Shown here: piece after piece, positions 23,299 to 35,755 of the stretch
Layout of the letters: each line of letters opens with the position of its first letter
How positions within the stretch are numbered: position 1 is the stretch's first letter
DNA from: Trichosphaerium sp. ATCC 40318
Lineage: Eukaryota > Discosea > Flabellinia > Trichosidae
Length of the DNA stretch: 64,000 nt
Direction: 5' to 3'
Assembly: GCA_038496445.1 (NCBI GenBank)
Contig: JALMLS010000017.1
Location: 62,001 to 126,000 of the forward strand
Made by a program: the position numbers and the translations under genes
Notes under the pieces: model-generated
Told to the model about the DNA's origin: nothing
Seen by the model: only the letters and a program-made list of their open reading frames with translations
Database searches by the model: none

Positions 23299-25742
23299 AT
23301 GACTGCCTTATCTCGCTCAGCTTTCCAACGCCGTAGGCCTTCCAAACCTGTATCATATGGCCATAGGCCACCCAATAACCCAACAAGCCGTAAGACAATT
23401 CTAAAAGTTTTTAAAATAACACGCTACAGCCGTAAGAATACGCGGAGAGGAATCACCAAAACGCAAACCGCCTGTTCCCGCACCTGTACGTTGTTTTGGT
23501 AATAAGCTCCCAATAACAATTTGTTTTTAGCATGGCCAAAACCAGCACACAGGCTTCAATTTCGCGCACCGCTCGAGTAGTGATCCTAACCTTGTTAGAA
23601 AAGTTATACCTAATAGTACGAGCCCTACAAAATATTGTGGTGATGTTCACAGCGTTTCCTAGGAGCTGTAAGCCCAGAAATCAAACGTAAGGATTTGCCG
23701 GCGAAACGTCCTGAAACAAAGTTTACTCCGCCACCAGTGCTCTATCATCACCATATTAACCTCCCTGACGAGCTTACAATAAGTGACTCGTCTCTTGACG
23801 ATTCTAGCTCGCTGTACGAGTCAAGTACGGTGTATCCACAACCTCAAGTGCGCAATCCAACGGCACCACCGTCATCGAGCCTATACAAGTATAGCAGCGT
23901 ACCAAAATCATTGCAAAAACCGCAATTTACAGCACACTCCGAAAATGCGCCTGAACGGATGGCGCAGAGTGTTTCTGCGCCAAAGAGTTTGTCAATGAGT
24001 GCGCAGGTACGGAAAAAATAAATACAATTTTTTTTGGTTTTTCGGGAATTTGTAGATTTGTTTTCGCTAACGGTTGACGTAGAGAAGCATCCCAACCAAA
24101 TTCTTGGAGTCTATGCAGTTCAAACAATGTTTACAACAACTGGTAGAAGCTGGATACAGCCATCACTCAGCCACACGCGCTCTCTGGCTAACTTGTATGT
24201 GTCAAACGTAATGGGGTTATTTTTTTTGGGTTTTTTTTACTTGTTTGCTAATTGTTTTCTATTAGCTTGTGACTTGAGTAAAGCTTTAGAAATATGTCGG
24301 TCGATGTCTACAGGCTTTCATAATACTGGTATGCTATATATTGCTTTCTTTATTATTTACTAAAAGGAAGAATTAGTGGAGAGCCCAAAAGATATACCAA
24401 TAAAACAGGTTTTAAGCGAAAACCACGTTGTTAGAGAGCATATGAGAGTAACAATTCCAGATAAAGTACTATGTTCATGCTATATCCCAAAGAGGGACGA
24501 AGTATGGCTTGGAACAAATAAGGGTCAAGTGTATGTGTGGTCTATTAAGGTAAGAGTTATTTTCCTGTTTTGTCAAAAAAGGAAAAGCAATTACTATTTT
24601 ACGATGGTTGACGACTTTGTTTTTGTAGAAAATTAGGGTAACTTCATTCCGTGCACATTTAAAAGGAACACCAGTATATACAATGAAATATGTATCAGGT
24701 AATTTAGCTGTTAAATAATACTTTAGAACGAATGACGGTTTTCTACGCGCGTTTTTGTTTGAAAAACTTTTGGAGTTTTTTTTTTTTGCTTTTTATTGCT
24801 TTTGTATTACTCTTGTTCTTAACTTATCTGTAGGTGATGTTTGGACTTCAGGAGAAGATAGGATTATAAAAATATGGAAACCATCTACAGCTCGAAGAGG
24901 TCAACCAAAACAAGTCCTAGAAAAGCACAAAAACGCTGTAAAGGCTTTCGGTATTGTTAAGTTAAAAATTGATAAACTACAAGTTTGGAGTGGTGACTCT
25001 GGAGGACGTATTCACGCTTGGCGTGCAGATAATACAAGCATTAAAATAGACGCACGAGAATTCAAGCATAGAAAAGGTAAAAGGCTAGTAGGCGAAGGCT
25101 ACGATGTAGAGTCTATTCAGTTTGTTCATCAGCAGTTCAAAACACATCAAGTATGGATTGGATCTAGAAATCGCATCTACGTTTTTGATGCAACAGAGAT
25201 GGCTCTTTTATTCTATTGGGAAGCTCATGATGGGCCTGTATCTTATATGATATCTATGGGCCATAATGTATGGTCTTGTAGTGGTAAAGCCATTAAAATA
25301 TGGGATACTACTTTAGCTACGCGCATAAAGAAATATGCGTTGGACGTACGTGTTGCCTCCAATTTTTTTACTGAAAAAGTTGATAATGGCTCTTGGTGTT
25401 AACCTTGTTATTTAGAAGCGTTTACCTCTTCAACAGTTAATGGGCACAGGAAAAGGCATAAAAATCATGGTGTTGGCGTCAAGTCTACAATTTCGTCATG
25501 TATGGTGTGCTGCTCCTGGTGAGTCTGATATTACAATATGGGAATCTCAGGTACGACAAGTTTTTTTTTGTATGGATTTCTCTTGATAGGCTTGAAGGTG
25601 CTAACTTAGTCATTAGGATTTTAAGTCAATCCAAACTCTAACGGAGCACAAACACAAGGCACACTTAGTAGTGCCCTGTAAGGCGGGTACAGTGTGCACT
25701 ATAGATAAATCAAATACTGCCATATGCTGGAACTACGTGTAA
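23299..25742 (+). CDS. UBA-like and WD40-repeat protein
   Basis: Splicing gives a proline-rich basic N-terminus starting MTALSRSAFQRRRPSKP, a Ser-rich stretch, then a UBA-like segment (FKQCLQQLVEAGYSHHSATR, near 24120-24180, continued as DLSKALEICRSMS in the next exon), and a WD40 beta-propeller of about 380 residues. WD-type blades include EVWLGTNKGQVYVWSIK, DVWTSGEDRIIKIWKP, WSGDSGGRIHAWR, QVWIGSRNRIYVFD and VWSCSGKAIKIWDTT. Introns are short; the exon edges between 23400 and 23700 are the least sure because several acceptors keep the frame. The UBA part suggests binding of ubiquitin or ubiquitin-like proteins and the propeller a scaffold role. I do not recognise a named orthologue. Divergent with the sulfurase gene, 238 bp apart. 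Confidence 0.75.
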
Positions 25743-25940
25743 CTCTAACATTACACCTGCAAACGGCAAGAAAAATAATTATTGAAAGATGAAAATAATA
25801 AAAAAAAAGTGGAGCTATCGCTCCATAATGTTAATTAAATTGAACAACTTGGAATTGAAGGACTTGAAATTTGCGATTGTGCGTTTATATATACATAAGC
25901 ATCGACCACACAAGCAGTAGTTTGAATAGTTATCTTTTTT

Positions 25941-26951
25941 TCAATTTTTGTTTTTGTACACCCTTAACATCAGCATCATCAGCTTCTCCGACATGAGCAG
26001 TGATTTCCATATCATCATCTTCAAGTTGGTTACCATCTTCGTCCAAATCATTATCAGATGCAAAGAATTTATACGCTGGTAAATTGTGTAGTTCGGTGCC
26101 CATGTATTTATCTCTTGGGTCTTCGTAGACATCATCTGTTGGGTTCTCTCCGTCATCTGTACCAACACCTTCAAGCAGAGCCCATTGAGGCCAAGTGCTG
26201 GGATCAAAACCGTTTACGAGTTCGTTGTGTTTATGTCTCTATAATAACGTGTAAGTAGGTAATTCTACGTTATTGTGGTAGTCTTACGAGAGGAGATTTG
26301 CCTTCTCGTGGATCGTATTCCATAAAGTCGATAGAAAGAGGATAGTGATCGCCAGGATTAGCATGTACACTGTGAGCTACAACCTCATATGTCCTGCCAT
26401 CTTCTAGGTTCTAATGTACTTGGTTAATGGCTGTCCATAAAGCGAGGGTAGTCACACGCACGAGATTATAGCGACGACCAATAAATTGACCAGTGCCAAA
26501 GGGATCTTGAAGGTGACGTATTTTCTGCGATTCCATTTCAAGGCGTATCAATTGGGTCTCTGTCTTTACGCTAAGTGATGCTGGTATCAAGCCTTTGTTT
26601 CTTAAATCTCTGTTGTATTTGGCTTTATTTGACACCAGCGGACGAAATTTAGCGTGTAAGTCTCTGGCAGGACTAAATTTGGGTTAGTTAATGCCTACAG
26701 TGTCAAATTGAGCCGTACAAATCATATTCTGCGGGATTTTGCCATTGTTCCCACCCAATACGCATACCCATCGCAGGATCTTTTGGACTCTGTGGTACTT
26801 TTCTACCCCACTTTTTTTTCCTTTGCTGCCTTCCATACCTCATCTGTCGACTATGCGACCTCTTTGCTACGGTCACAGTACCAACAGGCTTAGAAGCTGA
26901 CAGCACTGTAGACGAGCGCGCCAATACACTCGCTCTAGTACACAGAAGCAT
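25941..26951 (-). CDS. Mitochondrial large-subunit ribosomal protein bL25-like
   Basis: The N-terminus is rich in Arg and Ser with no acidic residue (MLLCTRASVLARSSTVLSAS), a good mitochondrial presequence. After an intron the text YNRDLRNKGLIPASL and later HYPLSIDFMEYDP match the two hallmark segments of bL25 family proteins (RxxGxIPA and the hydrophobic-x-x-DF strand). About 275 residues, with an acidic C-terminal tail (DEDGNQLEDDDMEI) ending in a lysine-rich stop region. Four exons on the minus strand; the first intron runs 26660-26705 or so. bL25 sits on 5S or central-protuberance regions in bacteria; in mitochondria it is a peripheral subunit. Assignment is by motif, so an unrelated mitochondrial protein remains possible. 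Confidence 0.65.
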
Positions 26952-27073
26952 GTGCGGTCTATCTCTGGCGTATTTTACCTTTGAAGGAGAGTGACTTTAA
27001 TCGGTGCTTTAGTGCGCACTTTATCAGCCTACTAAATCGGCAAAAAGCTTAAGGAGTCTGTTTTTATCACACC

Positions 27074-27810
27074 ATGGCACAAGTGACAGTACAAGATGGC
27101 GCCCAAGTGCAAGAAGGTAAGAAAAAGAAAAAAGCTGTAGTAGCGCCGTAACGTATACAAGAGCCCCTTCTCAGTCCTGCAGATATTCATTTCAGCAATG
27201 ATATTGATTTAGGGCAACCTGTGTACCAAACCCAAGTGGATACCGTACAAGGTCAACCTGCCGCACCGGTACTGTACTTGTTCTGTTGCACCGGTTACTT
27301 ACTTCACATAGATGGGACCAACTATAACAACCACAGTTGTGCATACTCCATCAGGCGTTAATCCTCATACCGTAGTAGTGCACCAAGGACATGATAATAA
27401 AGGTAAACCAATTCTCATTTTAAATGTAGTAATTGATCACTGACAACTCCAATAGGTAACGATAAGGATTTCATATGGGGGTTCATACTGGGGCTATGTC
27501 TTAACATAATCGGTCTTTGCGTTGGATTACTTGTATACCGCAAGAACGAAAAGGGGTACGCTGGGCGTATACAGCCTTTTTTACGCTGCACAGATGGACA
27601 TAAGCCCGAAAGTCTCCGTGATAGCGCCAACGTCTTTTTTCGATTTTCCAAAACAATCCCTCGTACACCACTAGTAAATACTCACAATACTATAGACGTC
27701 AAGGTTCCTTGCTTGGGTTTGGTTTAAGCACTTGCTTTATCATTTTCATGGGTATAATAGCAATTATCATATTCTTTACACCACTTGGAGAAAATGTTAG
27801 GATATTCTAG
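27074..27810 (+). CDS. Small two-span membrane protein, unrecognised
   Basis: Five exons join into about 150 residues: MAQVTVQDGAQVQE, an uncharged polar N-terminal region, then two hydrophobic segments, FIWGFILGLCLNIIGLCVGL and FGLSTCFIIFMGIIAIIIFF, separated by a basic loop YRKNEKGKYSQYYRRQ. The layout (cytosolic Pro/Gln/Thr-rich tail, two close spans, positive hairpin) resembles small tetra-his or PLAC8-like membrane adaptors but no family motif is visible. The last intron, about 117 nt, starts GTACGCTGGGCG and ends CCACTAG. Divergent with the bL25-like gene, starts 122 bp apart. Function unknown. Confidence 0.7.
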
Positions 27811-28035
27811 TGCACTAGACTACAGAAATGTACTCGAATCGATTGTAATATAAATTTGACTAGACACAAATAACACACTTGCACGTCACCGTCATCTAAG
27901 TAGTCGTTCATTGGCCTAAAAGTGGCGTAGTTTGCCCTGTTTAAAAGCAATTTTGTCTGAAATGCATGGTTGACTTAACAACTTGTGTACTCTTGTTTTT
28001 CGTGTCCCCACAGCAATAACAAGTGCAGATAAACC

Positions 28036-29561
28036 ATGGAAGTTGTGATTGACTCCTTTGTGGAGTATGTAATGCGCCCATTGTCACCTTGGCAATTTGA
28101 CTATGAAAATAACATAGGGCTACAGTTTTTTGCCACTTTCCTAGTACGTGACGTCATTTTTAAACTTCTTGTTCTCACTTTAATCTCTAGGTGCACTATA
28201 TTGGCGCTGTATTATTGTATTTCGCTTTTGCCGGCTTTAGTTACTTCTTTTTCTACAGGCACGCGAACATTCGTGTATCTTTTGTCACAATTGACTCTCT
28301 AACAGATGGAACGCAAAAACATTTCGCCCAGACACGCTACCAAAGGATCTCACTGCTCAAATTACAACGGAAGTGGTAATAGCTAACTTCTCTTTCCCAC
28401 TCATGGCTGTATTATATACGCCTTTTTCGCTTGGTGTACGTCTAAATATTAACCCCAGACAGATAGTTTAACGCTGTATACCCAAAAACTTTCGTATTTT
28501 ATTTTCCACGTTTCCGCGTAAAAAAAGACGTAAGTCGTAAAGAACTCGCGTTTTTGTACATTTTTACGTGGGTATTGACAACTATTTTTTTTTAGATTAA
28601 ATGGGGTTATTCTCAAATGTACACTGATATAAATGAATACGGATGGGTGTGGGTTATTGCAGTATGCCCAATCTTTTTATTTGTGACTGATATGATGATC
28701 TATTTTATTCATAGAGGTGAGTGAGGTTCATTTTACAAAAAAAAACAGAAAAAAAAATTGATCAGCCGGATAAATTAATTGCCGTCTCTCTAACTTTTTG
28801 GTGTTTTACAGGATTACACTTACCTGGTGTATACCATTACATTCATAAGCCACATCACACATACCGTTATACAACACCTTTCAGTTCCCATGCTTTCCAC
28901 CCTCTAGACGGATTCGCACAGGTATATTATCACATGGGACCTTTTGGTGTTCATGCAAAAAATCAAGACTCAAGTCTTCAACTTCCTTGTTTTTGTGTTA
29001 ATACTATCCCAGTACACTAACCAATAATAGGGCTTGCCATATTACTTGAGCACATACATGTTCCCTATGCACAACATTCAGTTTCTGGTACGTTTTCTTT
29101 AGTATTTTTTTTGGGTTTTTCTTTGTTTTTTTTTTACAATCTTGTACTTACCGTACCTCAGTGCTTGTTTGTATTTGTGAATTTATGGACAATATCAATC
29201 CACGATCAAGTTGATTTCAACGGATTTGACTTTAAATTTCTCAATTCCACTGGACACCATACCCTCCATCATACACGTTTCCGATACAACTACGGTCAAT
29301 ACTTCACTCTTTGGGATAAGATTTGCGGTACTTACTTGTACGTCTTCTACACCTTATAGCCGTATACTAATTAAACTACCTAGGGAGGGCGTACAGACCC
29401 ACGATTTCGCTGGAAAACGCATCCAACAAAGTTCAGGGTAAGTTAAAGGCAATTTTTGGTCTACAGTTTTTTTTTCTTTCCTTTGTTTTTGACACATTGC
29501 TGTTTTTAGGAAGGGTAAGATTATCTCATCCACTACGTCTTCTTCTAGAACACCATCGTAA
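28036..29561 (+). CDS. erg3: Sterol C5-desaturase-like fatty acid hydroxylase family protein
   Basis: An ER di-iron membrane enzyme. Histidine boxes are in order: [18 protein letters not shown] gives HxxxxH, then [20 protein letters not shown], and [20 protein letters not shown] near 29260. Four to five hydrophobic segments lie between residues 30 and 200, and [14 protein letters not shown] is characteristic of C5-desaturases (ERG3/SC5D), which place the delta-5 double bond in sterols. About seven exons with 45-80 nt introns. The C-terminal exons are uncertain: the reading used here ends in a Ser/Thr-rich tail at 29561, but another frame through 29382-29450 is possible. A related desaturase or hydroxylase of this superfamily cannot be fully excluded. 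Confidence 0.8.
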
Positions 29562-29886
29562 AATTATGTACACTGAGAGCAGCGCAAAAACAATGCGAGT
29601 AGCTACAGTTTGTGGCTATTATAAAAAATGTTCAAAAAAAACCAAGCACAAGTTGTCTGTTGAAACCATTTCCCCCATACAAGTTTCTGGCTAGGTGACT
29701 AAAGATGGAGGCTAGATCCAGCTTTTTAAAAAATACAAAGTTGTAAGGTTTGTAGTCAGTTGTGCAATATTATTCTTGTCTAAGCAAGGATATCTGCAGT
29801 ACAAAATAGGCTGAGTTGTAAAATATTCGAGTTTTCTGAGGATGGCATTACCGTCGTTTCACATTAATTCAGCAAGTTCATAGGCT
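29562..29886. other. Intergenic region
   Basis: 325 bp between the desaturase stop and the next start. A short ATG at 29842 is followed by an early stop. Nothing else seen. Confidence 0.5.
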
Positions 29887-30354
29887 ATGAAGAAGAAGCG
29901 CGTACATTATAGTCAACAAAAGAACCCTTCCGTTATTCCACCAGATTATTTCGTACCTCCGATTGGCCCCCTACGACTAAATTTTACCTACAGGTTATGG
30001 ATGTTTGTTTTAATAAGCATTAACACCATTTAGTTTAACAATAGGTGTAATGATACATACGTGTTGCTAATTTGCTCTCAGAATGGTGCTCAGTTTCATT
30101 ATAGACCAATACGGGCTATAGAAAGCAGCTCTGGTTTTGCACGTACCAATCAAAGGCCAATACACATGAATACAACTCCTCAGACAGTTGAGGCATTCAG
30201 GAACTTTGTTGTGAATGTCGTTAATAACTCACAAACAGTGGAACGGAGGACAAAAGGAAATGGATTAGTGACAATAAACAACGGAAAAACTGTAGTACTG
30301 TCTGGTCAAGCAACAAATGCAATAGCTTCCAAGTTTCACGAAGTATTCCGCTAG
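29887..30354 (+). CDS. Small basic protein, unrecognised
   Basis: Two exons give about 140 residues: MKKKRVHYSQQKNPSVIPPD, a proline-containing stretch, then after an intron (29996-30044, GTTATGG to ACAATAG) CNDTYVLLICSQNGAQFHY and a C-terminal half of predicted beta-strands ending NAIASKFHEVFR. The basic N-terminus and NDTYVLLI-x-x-x-x-G layout faintly recall uS11 of mitochondrial ribosomes, but the uS11 C-terminal signature is missing, so I do not name it. Good codon continuity across the intron supports a real gene. Confidence 0.6.
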
Positions 30355-30813
30355 TGAAATGTAAATAAATTCTACCTCCTTGTCATTACATAGTGGATTA
30401 TTCTTACTCATACACGTGCTGAAAACTCGGCATCACATAAAATGGACTTGTAAGTTCAGAGTGTTTTATTGTGCTACAAAGTCATATGTAACTAAGAAAA
30501 GTGGTTCTTTGGTACTTATTGTATATGTGATAGTCGAATAGGACAGGCTTTGAATCCTTAAAGGAGCAAAAAAGTGATGTCAAAAAATTGAAACGACACA
30601 CGAATTAATACAGTATTTTTTTTTTTGTGTTCTTTACTTTAATACTACAACATTGCTCAATGCGAAAGTATGTTTAAAAAAAAAGTGTTGGAGGATCCAT
30701 CAAATGTATACCATTTTCGTTCATTCTTGCTATTGTTGGATAGATAAAAAAGGAAAGTTTTGATTTCTTTGGATCTTTTTGTCTTCCCTATCCAAAAAAA
30801 AAAAAAAAGGTTA
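30355..30813. other. Convergent intergenic region
   Basis: 459 bp between two converging stop codons. It holds several A and T tracts, including a 15-A run at 30795-30808 region, and no coding signal. Confidence 0.5.
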
Positions 30814-32765
30814 CTACCGATCTCTTCCCAATACAGTCTCTGTGAGATCAATCAATGCAGTAACAAAAGGTGAGGGTGTCAATGTAGATAATGCCTCAAC
30901 AGCTTTTTTACAATGATCTCTTGCTAGTTCGCGTGTACGTTGTAGTCCATCACTAGACATAATTATATCCTTAGCCTATTGTAAAGATAAGCTATGAGCA
31001 AAGAGCACGTTTAAAATTAAAATAAATTTATGGAGGTTCAGGAGTTTCTTATTCACCACAAAGTTTCAGCGGAAGCCAAAAAAAAAAAGTCTCAAATAAA
31101 AAAAAAGTTGGATGCTTACCCTTGCGTAATCCCCGTCATTAGAGAATTTACGTTCTATCATATTACGTAATTCTGGTGAATTCTCAGCAGCGAATATAGC
31201 TGGAGCAGTAATAATGTTGTGTGTCAAGTCATTGAAAGCTGGTTTACCAAGAGTTTTTTCAGATCCTGTGTAATCAAGCAAATCATCAATGTACTAGCTT
31301 ATATTAGATCAAAAAACAAACAAAACCTTATTCGGATAGTTACACTCCATGGTCACTTACTTGAAATGCTAAACCAATATGTTTGCCGTAAGCAGTGCAA
31401 CTATCTATTATAGCACGGGAAACACCGCCTAGTACAGCAGCAGATCTACAGCCGTTCTCAACTACACAATGTGTTTAGTTTTTTGGGATTGTTCTTTTAT
31501 GAATCAAACATGTTTGAGTTGGCGTTCGGTAGTTTGTTAGTGAGTAAAATACGTACTTAATGATGCTGTTTTAAAGTAAGTTTTTTGTTCGTAATATTCA
31601 AAATCAAGTGCTGTCTTCCTGGATGCCTTCATTTGCATAAATTCACCTTCAACTAAATCTGACAAAATTTGTGACATAAGACCAGTCACTTCATGATTCT
31701 CAAGCCTTGCAAGGTTGATTGATGCTCTAGCGAGCAAAAAATCACCTCCCAGGATAGCTGCGCGAGCACTAGAATATAGTGAGCAAAAAAAAAGGTTAAT
31801 CAAGCTTAATAAACGAACCTGAAGGCTAGATTTATCGATTTCTGGCCACGTCTTGAGTCAGCATCATCTAAAACCTACAAAAATTATTATTGACATCTCA
31901 GCGTTGTATTGTACATCATCATGAATAAGTGAAGCCGTGTGGACCATCTCCAGAATTTCTGAAAGTTGACCTTGTTTTGCTGATATCTGAACATCAAAGT
32001 CATCCTTTGGCTGGTATCGCAGTTAGCCAAGGTACCGTCTAGAGCATAAAAGAAGGTTGTATTTTGGGGCAAAGTGTCAGATTTAATTTACCTTTTCTTC
32101 AAGCGTCTGCATGTGGTAACTGACAGCTTTTGACACTAGAATTACAAGCATAGGTCGTAAGCGTTTACCCTAAGTGAGCAATAAGCATTTTTTAGGTGTA
32201 AAGTTCTCTGTTTTTTTAAACGACAAGTACTACGCACGCCCAGGTCGAAATAGTATTGTGCTAGTGATGACAACATTGGGTGTTGTGTTTGTACGAGTTC
32301 TTTTACATTTCCTTTTAACTTCGCCAAATCTCCTTCGCATAGTGCCAAAGGGTTTTTTTCAGGGTTGTCTGAGTAATATTAGCAAGCTCAGACCAATTGG
32401 GTTACAAAAGAACGGGAGTGTATTACTACGCGTGCCTTTATATTTATCTAGAGGTATTTGCTCTTCAAGGTAAAACGCATGGTCATTGAGCTTAGAAGCT
32501 AGTCTTTTTGCTGTCTTTGTTACTTCAATAAGCTTATCTACCTTTGACACCAGACCATATGAGCGTATTACGTTGCGTAGCGCTACCTGATGCTTGGGTA
32601 AGGTGGAGAAAAGTACAAAAATGAAGTTGTAGCTCTTACATTGCTCTGTGGTGACGCTTTTACTACTCGGGCGAGATCTGATGGCTTGTGAGTTCTTAGG
32701 CGCCCCGCTCTTCTTAAACGAGTTCTTGACGCTACCCGCATACAGGTACTTGCAGTTGGGAGCAT
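30814..32765 (-). CDS. coq1: Trans-polyprenyl diphosphate synthase (ubiquinone side chain, COQ1-type)
   Basis: Builds the long isoprenoid tail of ubiquinone in mitochondria. The N-terminus (MLPTASTCMRVASRTRLRRA) is a mitochondrial presequence. The first aspartate-rich motif is split by an intron: EMVHTASLIHDDV (31940) continues VLDDADSRRGQKSINLAF (31830). The second is IDDLLDYTGSEKTLGKP (31250-31290). The protein ends TETVLGRDR before the stop. Other blocks are LARLENHEVTGLMSQILSDL, EGEFMQM and AAILGGDFLLARA. About nine exons on the minus strand. Chain length cannot be read off, but the DDVLDD layout with small residues upstream fits long-chain (hexa- to decaprenyl) enzymes. Confidence 0.9.
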
Positions 32766-33013
32766 AGCGAGTGTATTTCGTAAGCTTCTCTTCTGTTTTA
32801 AAAAATTTATTTTGCTGATTTCATTTACTTATTCATGAACGCTGAAACAACATCTCAAATACGTGTACGCATTATATGAGCATGTTATCAAAATCGCTAT
32901 CAAATGTGACACTTTAGGAGTGAGTTTATAAAATGACATTTTCCCCTTTGAGTCTTCGTTTGTTCTTATGAAAAAGAACTTTGCTCAAAAGGCTATTTTA
33001 CAATGTGACTCAA

Positions 33014-34568
33014 CTACAATAGGTTGCAGTTGCCTTGAGACTTTTTGATATGGCCAAAGTCGTAACGTTTAAGGAGAGATGAACCAGTGAATAGTCGTGA
33101 TTGATCAAACGCAAGTGAATAGATTGGCTCTGGTGTTGATATACGTGCAAGAATTTTTCCTTGGTCAATGTGCCATATTCTAGTTGGTAAAGTTAGCACG
33201 TGGGAGGAAAAGTGAATATCTCAAACAAAACAAACAATTCATACCTCACATCAGTATCTTTAGACCCGGAGACAATTTTCCAATGATCAAAATGTAAAGC
33301 GCGAATCGATCCCTATCGATAAACATTAATCTCATTTATAGCATATTATGTACTATTACCTTATGTCCTTCCAATACATTCCTACATTCGTAACCCATAC
33401 GTCCATCCTGATAACCGTTAGTTAGCAAAAACTTGAACACAACAAAACTTTTCTTACCCAAACGCGTATAGTCTTATCTTTGGAACCTGACACGGCTATT
33501 CCATCGTGATACTCTAAACAATGTATCAAATGTTCGTGACCCCTTTTTTGATGATTGATTAGCACATAGATAAATTAGTGCTAAAAACACTCACCGTAGT
33601 GTGAACAAGCGGTTTCCAGACTTTGAATCCCATATTCGAACTTTTTTGCCTTTATGAGTAGACGCAATGAGGCCATCGTCAAACTTTAAACAATTCACAA
33701 TACCGCGCTGCTGCTCACTCAGCGACAGCAACTCCTTTTGTGTCTCTACATCATACATGGTAATTTGTTTTGATCCAGCAATAATTTTTCCGTCATCGTA
33801 GCACACACATTGAATAGGCTCTGTACTAGCAGTAAAACTAGTTTTAAGTTTTCTACTGGCAACCTCATAAACCTTGAGTTTTGTCCAGTCTGACCCAGCC
33901 ACGCAAGCGAGGTGTTCTCCGTTACACTGAAACGACTTTACATAAGCAGAGCCTGTACATGAAGTAAGTACATGGCTTTTGAGTGAATATGGCAACAATC
34001 TACAAATTAGGCAAATGATAATCGTACCTGGGCGTAGAGTAAATATACGTTGTTGACTGTCCAAATTCCAGACCTACAAAATATTTTATATTTTCGTAAA
34101 TTTTAAAATCAGAGTGATTGTGACAGGGCTCTTACTTGTATATTAGATCCGCACGAATTTATCAGTACATTGTTGATTAATTCAAGTTGGCGTATCGTGT
34201 GGTGAAACCCGTTCAAAATACTACATTTCGCTTTTCCTTGCAGCCAATTGGAATGCACGCGGTGCTATAGTGATTTAGTGAGTACTGATTAAAAGGTGCC
34301 CTAATAAAGCACTCTGAAATACCGTTGTCCAGAAGCTTGTTTTCCACATGATATCTTCTGCTGAGCAACCCATGAGCTTTTCCGGGCTATACCAATGATG
34401 AAATATTCTTTTGTACATTTGCTTCCATATTCTCCCTTGATTAAGTATAACGTGCCAGTTTCTGCATACAGAGCGAGCGATGAGCAAGTCGTACTCATCG
34501 AGGAACGCAAACACGTATAATACTAGCTCCAGCGGCAGCTCAGCAAATACAGCATCCTCGTTGTCCAT
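33014..34568 (-). CDS. F-box and WD40 protein
   Basis: Opens MDNEDAVFAELPLELVLYVF, a classic F-box (residues 9-50, with LPLEL, FLDEYDLL and VCRNWHVI), which would bind SKP1 in an SCF ubiquitin ligase. The rest is a WD40 propeller whose blades include GDGLIASTHKGKKVRIWDSK-like text, GIAVSGSKDKTIRVW (33440-33500), WKIVSGSKDTDVR and a final blade ending RLFTGSSLLKRYDF. Length about 400 residues, typical of FBXW proteins. Seven or eight exons on the minus strand; the junction between the F-box exon and the next (34210-34320) is not resolved. Substrate unknown. Confidence 0.85.
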
Positions 34569-34982
34569 GAGAGCGAGACAATGGGCTAAATTATTTACTC
34601 CTGTCTTAACTGTAATAAAAATACTTGACTCAAAAAAGAACTAATAATAAAAAGTACAATTGGTCAAAACAGCACTACGACGCGATAATATTTAGAAGCA
34701 AGCAAGTACCTACAAACGATCAGAGATAATTTAATTTCTTTTTTTTCAACAACACTGAACTGCACGCAGTTCACGCGCTAGTGCGTGTAGTGAAAATACG
34801 ACTTCGATCGTTTTGATCACCCACGTGCGTTTTAGTTGGAGCTAATTTCTTACTCAAGAAACCTAGCAATTTGATTATATTTGATAACAACCGGAAGGTT
34901 ACGAAAGTCGACTCGAGTACACCAAGATAAATGTCAACATTAGTCCTCTCATTATTTTTTGTTCCAAAAACAATCAAGTGAC
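34569..34982. other. Divergent intergenic region
   Basis: 414 bp between the F-box/WD40 start and the neuferricin-like start. A 78-codon minus frame here has no supporting features. CACGTG at 34822. Confidence 0.5.
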
Positions 34983-35682
34983 ATGCCAGCTTCAAAATCC
35001 AAGCCAACTACGCTTTTTCAGACGCTACCTTCTGTGCTCATTGTAGCAGGTAATTTTAAATCCCATTTTACGCTTATACCCGCTAGTTGCGTTCACCTTT
35101 GTTGTGTTTATGTTTGACGCTACTTCCTTTACTGGAGTAGCAGCAGAGAGGTGGTTTACAGAGGAAGAGATCGCTGAATTTGATGGGTAATTATTAAAAA
35201 TTATACGTGATACCTCTAACGAGCCCTAAGTACCGATGACACCAAGCCAATCTACTTGTCTATTCTAGGACGCGTCTATGACGTTTCAAAGGGTAAGTTT
35301 TGCGTTATGCATACGTGTCGTTTTTTACATTGTCTCAGGCAGACAATACTACGGTCCAGAGTCAGGTTACCACTTTTTCGCAGGCAAAGGTACAGTCGGT
35401 ATTATTGTTTTTTGTCTCATTGCCCTAGACGCCACAAGATCTTTCCTTACAGGTTGTTTTAACGCCGAATGTTTTGCCGAGCAACCAAAAGGTGTAGAAG
35501 GTAAAGATTAAACATCACATGCCATATTGTAACAATACCGCGGTTTAGGTCTTAGCAAGGATGACATTCAAGGTGTATACAGCTGGGTAAAAGATTACAA
35601 CCAGAAATACGTCTTTGTTGGATTCTTGAAGGGCTACTATGATCCAAAACTCGACCCAACACCAACTGCAGAAGAATTATAA
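34983..35682 (+). CDS. cyb5d2: Neuferricin-like cytochrome b5/MAPR heme-binding protein
   Basis: Membrane-associated progesterone receptor (MAPR) family. The N-terminus carries one hydrophobic segment (VAFTFVVFMFDATSF region, residues 20-36) as anchor or signal. Then RWFTEEEIAEFDG, PIYLSILGRVYDVSKG and YGPESGYHFFAGK-DATRSFLTG span three exons, giving the MAPR heme pocket with the conserved Tyr residues replacing the cytochrome b5 histidines. The tail with SWVKDYNQKYVFVGFLKG and YDPKLDPTPT matches the neuferricin (CYB5D2) subgroup rather than PGRMC. Five exons, about 170 residues. It converges with the SMYD5-like gene with 73 bp between stops. Confidence 0.88.
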
Positions 35683-35755
35683 ATGCCAAAAAGGTATTGA
35701 AGCCCAAAGCTTTACACTCACAGTGTAGTTATGTTTTCGCCAATAAACTTTTATT

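Noticed and set aside
29887-30354. Mitochondrial ribosomal protein uS11
   Set aside because: Only a short NDTYVLLI-like stretch resembles it; the conserved C-terminal signature and basic end are missing.
34771-35007. 78-codon minus-strand frame
   Set aside because: It overlaps the start of the neuferricin-like gene on the other strand and has no recognisable content.
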